Positions 59,419-64,000 of a DNA stretch of 64,000 bases are shown here, piece after piece. The notes below the pieces were generated by a model. The model was given only the letters and a program-made list of their open reading frames with translations, ran no database searches and was not told the DNA's origin. Made by a program: the position numbers and the translations under genes. The DNA is from JANQEU01 sp965228045 (GTDB lineage: Bacteria; Bacteroidota; Bacteroidia; Cytophagales; Cyclobacteriaceae), in the NCBI GenBank assembly GCA_965228045.1, contig OZ245789.1, forward strand, positions 3,906,001 to 3,970,000, given 5' to 3'. Positions within the stretch are counted from its first letter, which is position 1; each line of letters starts with the position of its first letter.

Positions 59419-61198
59419 TTCGGTTGATCACAAGGTAACCAAGCCTTCCGTCGGACAATGGGTACTGATCCTCCGGATAGTAATAAATCGTATGCTGACG
59501 AATAGACTCGTCAAACTCGGTATTTACCGGTTGTTGCTCTGCAGCTACGTCCACATCCCAGTTAAGGCCACCTTCCAGCATAAAACTCACAAACGTGATA
59601 TTCTCGCCCTCGGTGATTGCAGGGTTGTGAAGGTAAAATGCGATCATCTGCTCTCCTGATTCTATCTGACCGATATTAAGCTCCGGAACAGTTTCGGAGT
59701 CAAATAGTCCGCTTTCAAATCTTAGCTGCCATTTGGCTTTTCGGTCCACACCAAATCTTGCCACAAAACCAATCATGGAATCAAGCTTAATTCCGTAAGT
59801 GATCATATCATACTCACCAATTTTCCATGTACCAAGCGTTTTGTAATCGCCTTCATATTCATCTACTGATGCAGAAAGTGGGACAAGATCTTCACCTATC
59901 ATACCCCAGGCGTTCTTATCGTTCCAAAAAGCCTTTATTGTATCCCAGATCACCAGTTGCTCAGTAGCCCATCCTGCCAGTGTATTGGAATAGGCTACGG
60001 CTTCTTCAAGCGAGCCATATTGTTCATTATAAAGCTTATCATAGTACTTTCTGGAATCTAGAATTCTTGTGCCCAGACCATCGGTAAGTTCCTGTATTCT
60101 GAGTATTTGTTTTACAATGCTGTCAGATACATTAGCATGATGCGCTACGAGAGAGCTATCTGACCAGTCCTCGTTGAGGATAGTATCTGAGAGATTAAGT
60201 ACAATATTTTCGGCAGTTCGTGCATAAATAAGATCAGCAGGTGGGCTGTCTTCGTCGTACTTCTCTATCAAGTCCCTTAAATCAGGAGGCAGGTTTGGAG
60301 GAAAAGAAGAACTTACACCGTCTGTCATTTCCGATTTCGCTACTGCCAACTTGTTATTGGCCACTCCGAGTTTTGACTTCAAAGTAATGATATCAGAATT
60401 GATCTTCCCCTTGGTGATGTAAGCCCAATCCTCAAGGTCATAGCATTTGAGGTTACCGTCTTTGCCCAGAATTGATTGTAATTTTTCAAAACCTGGCACC
60501 GGAACCAACTCCAAATCCTGGTATTTATCTCTTATACCCAACCGCAAAGCCACTACAGCCAGCTCATTGGTATTCTCCTCGATTTTATTCTGAAAATCGG
60601 TTAATGTCCCAAGAATGGTTATCTCTTCATTGCCAGCCGAAAGGAGAAAATCATTATAGCTATCATAGCTTCCAACTAAATCATTGAAAGCAGAAACAAG
60701 AGATTCCTCGGTGCTATTGATGCTTTCTAATAGCTGCCCGAATGTCTCAAAGTTTTTTTTTCCTGCCTCGATCCTTTCGATCTTCTTCTCGATGTCCAGA
60801 TGAACATCGGAAAGTTTTATGCCAAAGTCACCTGTCCTCAGATCCCTTCGATAGAACGACTGATAATATTCATCATTCTTACGAAGCTCCCTGTCATCAA
60901 TCAATTCAATCGATTTTTCGTAGAACAATATGGCCGAATCTGCCATTGCCATGACATTTTCGGTATCGTTCACGAGATCACCTTTTTGAAAATACTGATC
61001 AAACATGGTAGCGAACTGATAAATGGCATTGGCCTCCTCCCTGTTCTTTTCATCACTCAGAAATTGCCGCAATTGAGGTTCTGCCATCTCATAATCCTTG
61101 GCTTCCAACAATGGAAAAAGATCTTTATACTTGATCTTTTGTGCTTCCACGCAATTAGCGAAAGCAACAGCTGCTAAAACGACTAATAGTTTCTTCAT
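59402..61198 (-). CDS. Secreted helical repeat protein, unknown function
   Basis: The 598-residue protein has a signal peptide MKKLLVVLAAVAFANCVEAQ. Residues 25-420 are largely helical. An early TPR-like stretch (LEAKDYEMAEPQLRQFLSDE) is followed by long coiled segments (TLTDFQNKIEENTNELAVVA, INSDIITLKSKLGVANNKLA). From about 440 the sequence becomes strand-rich (KTLGTWKIGEYDMITYGIK, TFVSFMLEGGLNWDVDV) and ends GRLGYLVINRNGEAQ. I recognise no family and see no type IX secretion C-terminal signal. It is first in a two-gene operon with the lipoprotein and is preceded by an exact TAnnTTTG box. A periplasmic or surface structural role is possible. Confidence 0.65.
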   Translation of the reverse strand: MKKLLVVLAAVAFANCVEAQKIKYKDLFPLLEAKDYEMAEPQLRQFLSDEKNREEANAIYQFATMFDQYFQKGDLVNDTENVMAMADSAILFYEKSIELIDDRELRKNDEYYQSFYRRDLRTGDFGIKLSDVHLDIEKKIERIEAGKKNFETFGQLLESINSTEESLVSAFNDLVGSYDSYNDFLLSAGNEEITILGTLTDFQNKIEENTNELAVVALRLGIRDKYQDLELVPVPGFEKLQSILGKDGNLKCYDLEDWAYITKGKINSDIITLKSKLGVANNKLAVAKSEMTDGVSSSFPPNLPPDLRDLIEKYDEDSPPADLIYARTAENIVLNLSDTILNEDWSDSSLVAHHANVSDSIVKQILRIQELTDGLGTRILDSRKYYDKLYNEQYGSLEEAVAYSNTLAGWATEQLVIWDTIKAFWNDKNAWGMIGEDLVPLSASVDEYEGDYKTLGTWKIGEYDMITYGIKLDSMIGFVARFGVDRKAKWQLRFESGLFDSETVPELNIGQIESGEQMIAFYLHNPAITEGENITFVSFMLEGGLNWDVDVAAEQQPVNTEFDESIRQHTIYYYPEDQYPLSDGRLGYLVINRNGEAQ

Positions 61199-61217
61199 AG
61201 TACTATCTGTTCGATGA

Positions 61218-61225
61218 CAAAACTA
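61218..61225 (-). promoter_or_regulatory. Candidate promoter of the secreted helical-repeat protein operon
   Basis: On the minus strand this is TAGTTTTG, an exact TAnnTTTG, 19 nt upstream of the ATG at 61198. No clear TTTG lies at -33. Confidence 0.4.
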
Positions 61226-61314
61226 GTAAAATTCAATTTCGATTGGCATCGGGATTCGGAGGATATTCGTATTTAGTAATGAAAATGTTGTGAATTTTGG
61301 TTGGATTTTAAAGG

Positions 61315-61884
61315 ATGAAACTGAATAAGAAAATAAGAAAAGAGGTCATAGAGTGGAGTGTTTTCATAGGGATCATCGTGATCCTTTACATTACCGGACT
61401 TCACACTTCTCTAATCGGGACCCTACAACGCGGAATTTTGGCAACAGGCATCATTGCTCCTGATACCGAAATAGAAAAATCCAGGGCCAGTTACCACATG
61501 ACGCTTGTTGATCTGGAAGGAAATAGCGTTGATTTAGCTGACTGGAAATCTGAGACCATCTTTTTGAATTTTTGGGCCACCTGGTGCCCTCCCTGCATTG
61601 CAGAAATGCCAGACATTAACAGTCTGTATGTCAAAACAGGAGAAGAAGTGAAATTTGCCATCATATCTGTGGATGAGGATCGTCAAAAAGCCAGGGATTT
61701 CGTAGCGAGAAAAGGATTTACCATGCCCATTTACTTTCTTAAGTCCGGCATTCCAGGCGAATATGCCTCCGAGGCAATTCCTACTACCTTCGTGATCTCC
61801 CCGGAGGGTCAAATTGTAGTCAGGAACAAAGGAATGGCAAAATATGATTCCGAAAAATTCCGATCTTTCCTCCTAAACCTTTAA
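61315..61884 (+). CDS. TlpA/ResA-like membrane-anchored thioredoxin
   Basis: The 189-residue protein has one N-terminal helix (WSVFIGIIVILYITGLH, 14-30) and a periplasmic thioredoxin domain with active site WCPPC (Cys91, Cys94) in FLNFWATWCPPCIAEMP. The cis-Pro region EAIPTTFVISPEGQIV is also present. This fits a TlpA-type disulfide reductase, for instance in cytochrome c maturation or general periplasmic thiol repair. The presence of a c-type cytochrome elsewhere in the window is compatible. The 3' end overlaps the convergent glycerate kinase gene by 4 nt. Confidence 0.9.
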   Translation: MKLNKKIRKEVIEWSVFIGIIVILYITGLHTSLIGTLQRGILATGIIAPDTEIEKSRASYHMTLVDLEGNSVDLADWKSETIFLNFWATWCPPCIAEMPDINSLYVKTGEEVKFAIISVDEDRQKARDFVARKGFTMPIYFLKSGIPGEYASEAIPTTFVISPEGQIVVRNKGMAKYDSEKFRSFLLNL

Positions 61885-62993
61885 AGCGTCATTGCATATT
61901 CACGGGCAGCATTCGAAAGATTCGATATCGTATTTGCCAGCATGGTTTCCAGCGGAAGCTTTTCTTTGTTGATGCTTATGATTTCATCGAAATAGGAACT
62001 TTTTACATCAAAGTCATTGTCGACCAATCCACAAAATCCCACAGCTTTTATTCCCGCTTCCCGCGCATATTTTGCAGCAAGTCCCGGGCCCTTGCCAAAT
62101 GCGGTCTGCCAATCAATTTTTCCCTCGGCCGTAATCAGAAGATCAGCATGCACAAGACTTTTGTGAAAACCGGAAAGCTCAAGGATTTTCTCCGCTCCGG
62201 AAGTAACCATCAGGTCATCCATAAATCCTGAGAGCCCGGCTGGTACTCCTCCACTTGCCCCTCCACCCTTAACTTTGGTAATGTCCTTCCCGGTTGCCTC
62301 AAAGACTAAAGAAGCCCATTTCTCCATCCAGCTTTCAAACTCCGGTAGGTTCTTGATTCCCTTTTGAGGTCCGTATACGGAAACTGCCCCTTCCGGCCCA
62401 AGCAGTGGATTCTCTACATCGGAGAGCACCGTCAAGGAAATACCCTTTGTTTTTTGCAAAAAAGCATTAAAATCAATTCTGTCGATATCCATAATATTTG
62501 AAATCAAAGGATGAGGTATTTCCACTTCCCGCTGAAAGAATTTCATGCCCATTGCTGCCAGGATTCCGATTCCTCCATCGGATGTAGCACTGCCTCCTAC
62601 TCCGAGATAGATTTGTCGGCAACCAAGTGAAATCAGTTCATCCATGATCTGACCGGTACCGTAGGTAGATGCCGTCGCAGGAATAAGATCACCCTCTACT
62701 AAACGAATGCCACTTGCCTCTGCAAGTTCTACTACCCCAATTTTTCCCGATTCATTCCAACCATAATTGGCTGTGATCAGATTATTCTCCGGACCGATGA
62801 CAGTCATCGTACGCTTTTCGCATCCCAGGTGGCCAGCCAGTATGGCCAGGGAACCATCCCCACCATCGGCAATAGGTATAACGTCAATTTCAAAGTCCTT
62901 TGAGACACGTGAAAGACCATCTGAAATTGCAATCCCTGCTTCATTTGCTGTAATGGCTCCTTTGAAAGCATTTGGCACTACAAGGATTTTCAT
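61881..62993 (-). CDS. Glycerate kinase (GarK/GlxK family)
   Basis: The 370-residue cytosolic protein has the type I glycerate kinase pattern: ILVVPNAFKGAITANEAGIA, VIPIADGGDGSLAILAGHLG, LGVGGSATSDGGIGILAAMG, KGGGASGGVPAGLSGFM and LITAEGKIDWQTAFGKGPG. It phosphorylates D-glycerate to 2- or 3-phosphoglycerate; GlxK/GarK enzymes make the 2-phospho form. It overlaps the upstream agmatinase-family gene by 4 nt, so the two are co-transcribed, although no common pathway is obvious. Confidence 0.93.
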   Translation of the reverse strand: MKILVVPNAFKGAITANEAGIAISDGLSRVSKDFEIDVIPIADGGDGSLAILAGHLGCEKRTMTVIGPENNLITANYGWNESGKIGVVELAEASGIRLVEGDLIPATASTYGTGQIMDELISLGCRQIYLGVGGSATSDGGIGILAAMGMKFFQREVEIPHPLISNIMDIDRIDFNAFLQKTKGISLTVLSDVENPLLGPEGAVSVYGPQKGIKNLPEFESWMEKWASLVFEATGKDITKVKGGGASGGVPAGLSGFMDDLMVTSGAEKILELSGFHKSLVHADLLITAEGKIDWQTAFGKGPGLAAKYAREAGIKAVGFCGLVDNDFDVKSSYFDEIISINKEKLPLETMLANTISNLSNAAREYAMTL

Positions 62994-64000
62994 TCGAATT
63001 CAATTCGTCCGTTTGAGGCGCCCAGGTAGCTGCACAATCTATAAAGCACCCTTGCACCTACATTGGCATCCCAGCCACCCCCTCCGACTTCAGAAAGATC
63101 AAATCCAATGATTTTCTTTCCGGATCTTGCCACTTTCTCTATCAAATGAAAGGCCTGATTGATCGTCAATCCTCCGGGAACCGGTGTGCCCGTACCTGGA
63201 CAAAGAGAAGGATCAAGTCCATCAATATCAAAACTGATGTATACTTTATCAGGCAGCCTGTCCACGATTTTTGTGCAAATTGAATTCCAGTTTTCACCTG
63301 CAAAGATTCGAGTGCATATTTCAAGATCATAATAGGCTCTGACCCGGCCTGACTTCTTAGCTATCTTTTCCTCCTCTTCCGAATAGTCCCGAATCCCCAC
63401 CTGGATCAGTGAATCCACGCCGAGTTCGAGTACATTGTGCATTATGGAGGCATGTGAGTGATCAAATCCTTCATACGCTTTACGCAAGTCCATATGGGCA
63501 TCGATTTGAAGTATCCCGAATGATTCTCTTTCGGCAAGTGATTTTATCAAACCAAAAGGTGTGCTATGGTCACCACCCAAAACAGCACATGGTATTTCCC
63601 TTCTGAGAAATTTATTGCTGTAGTTATACAACCACTTGTTTAGTTTTTCAGAGCCTTCATTTATTATCTCCAGGTGTTTCAGTTTGGGAGAATTTCCACT
63701 CTCCAGTTCATCTATCACCTTTTCAGCCAGGACTCTTAATTCTGCTGCCAGCTTTTCCAACTCGTCAGGAAATTCGGCTAAAACACTTTTGAAATTCCAC
63801 GGTTGTCTTAAACCAGGTATCATGAAATCCAACTGTGAGGATGCGTCCAAAACGGCATTAGGTCCGTTTGCCGTTCCTTTTCCAAATGAGGCAGTCACCT
63901 CCCATGGGACTGGAATGATCACAAGATCTGCTTTCTCCAAAAGATACGGAAATCCAAAAAGGCTACCCTTTTGACCGACTCCCCCGGGATTAAAGTCCAT
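62990..64000 (-). CDS. Agmatinase/arginase/formimidoylglutamase family enzyme
   Basis: The 336 residues begin with ATG exactly at the right window edge (MDFNPGGVGQKGSL). A start further upstream cannot be excluded. The ureohydrolase dimanganese motifs are complete: LGGDHSTP, LQIDAHMDLR, and SFDIDGLDPSLCPGTGTP. The C-terminal GFDLSEVGGGGWDANVGARV fits the Bacteroidota agmatinase-like group. If it is agmatinase, it would supply putrescine, the acceptor for spermidine-type synthases such as those at 5760-8449. Formimidoylglutamase is an alternative, but no histidine-degradation genes are adjacent. It overlaps the glycerate kinase gene by 4 nt. Confidence 0.85.
   Translation of the reverse strand: MDFNPGGVGQKGSLFGFPYLLEKADLVIIPVPWEVTASFGKGTANGPNAVLDASSQLDFMIPGLRQPWNFKSVLAEFPDELEKLAAELRVLAEKVIDELESGNSPKLKHLEIINEGSEKLNKWLYNYSNKFLRREIPCAVLGGDHSTPFGLIKSLAERESFGILQIDAHMDLRKAYEGFDHSHASIMHNVLELGVDSLIQVGIRDYSEEEEKIAKKSGRVRAYYDLEICTRIFAGENWNSICTKIVDRLPDKVYISFDIDGLDPSLCPGTGTPVPGGLTINQAFHLIEKVARSGKKIIGFDLSEVGGGGWDANVGARVLYRLCSYLGASNGRIEFE

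Overview
The window looks like chromosomal DNA from a Bacteroidota bacterium, most likely the Cytophagales side of the phylum. This rests on gene families and signals together: two PadR plus FtsX-type permease modules with the permease prefix domain, a BlaI/BlaR1-TonB pair, type III glutamine synthetase (GlnN), a hybrid histidine kinase ending in an AraC domain, DUF1080 and GH20 lipoproteins, and several upstream sequences matching the Bacteroidota promoter form TAnnTTTG. Genes are tightly packed, and many convergent pairs touch or overlap by a few bases. I see no tRNA, rRNA, insertion sequence, prophage or CRISPR array.

Layout. Bases 1-1615 hold the 5' part of a minus-strand gene that runs off the left edge: two cyclic-nucleotide-binding-like domains followed by a PlsC-like acyltransferase. 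At 1866-4602 lie a small membrane protein, a sterol-desaturase-family hydroxylase and a SorAB-like sulfite dehydrogenase pair. Bases 4698-11968 form the most interesting block, a PspA-centred envelope module in two convergent arms. The plus arm encodes an AdoMet-decarboxylase (SpeD)-like protein, a voltage-gated K+ channel and a degenerate membrane spermidine-synthase-like protein. The minus arm encodes a YbjN/CesT-like protein, PspA, a previously uncounted 50-residue membrane protein, a DUF4178 protein, an RSGY-rich lipoprotein, a double-DUF350 membrane protein and a catalytically intact membrane spermidine-synthase-like protein. An XRE/S24-like regulator is divergent from the minus arm.

Bases 12958-29836 carry envelope and redox genes: 1-Cys peroxiredoxin, DUF1684 lipoprotein, CDGSH protein, sarcosine-oxidase-like flavoprotein, M23 peptidase, esterase, a large DUF3352-like protein, a MATE transporter with a possible switching leader, a nucleotidyltransferase-fold protein that has lost its catalytic acids, M3 oligopeptidase, MscS channel, DUF1080 and an outer-membrane protein. 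Bases 29870-37355 are regulatory in character: FtsX permease plus PadR, a Fic enzyme behind an array of AACATTAA boxes, an SRAP protein, a heptad-repeat coiled coil, and BlaI/BlaR1-TonB behind a triple operator.

Bases 37516-48049 hold metabolism and signalling, including a GH20 hexosaminidase that converges with a hexosamine-kinase-like gene and a sugar-nucleotide transferase, which together suggest amino-sugar salvage to a UDP-sugar. Bases 48112-64000 hold a second PadR/FtsX module with TTTGTACAAA palindromes, a GltB-like FMN protein, an AddB-like nuclease, GlnN, RsmE, two secreted proteins of unknown function, a TlpA-like thioredoxin, glycerate kinase and an agmatinase-family enzyme at the right edge.
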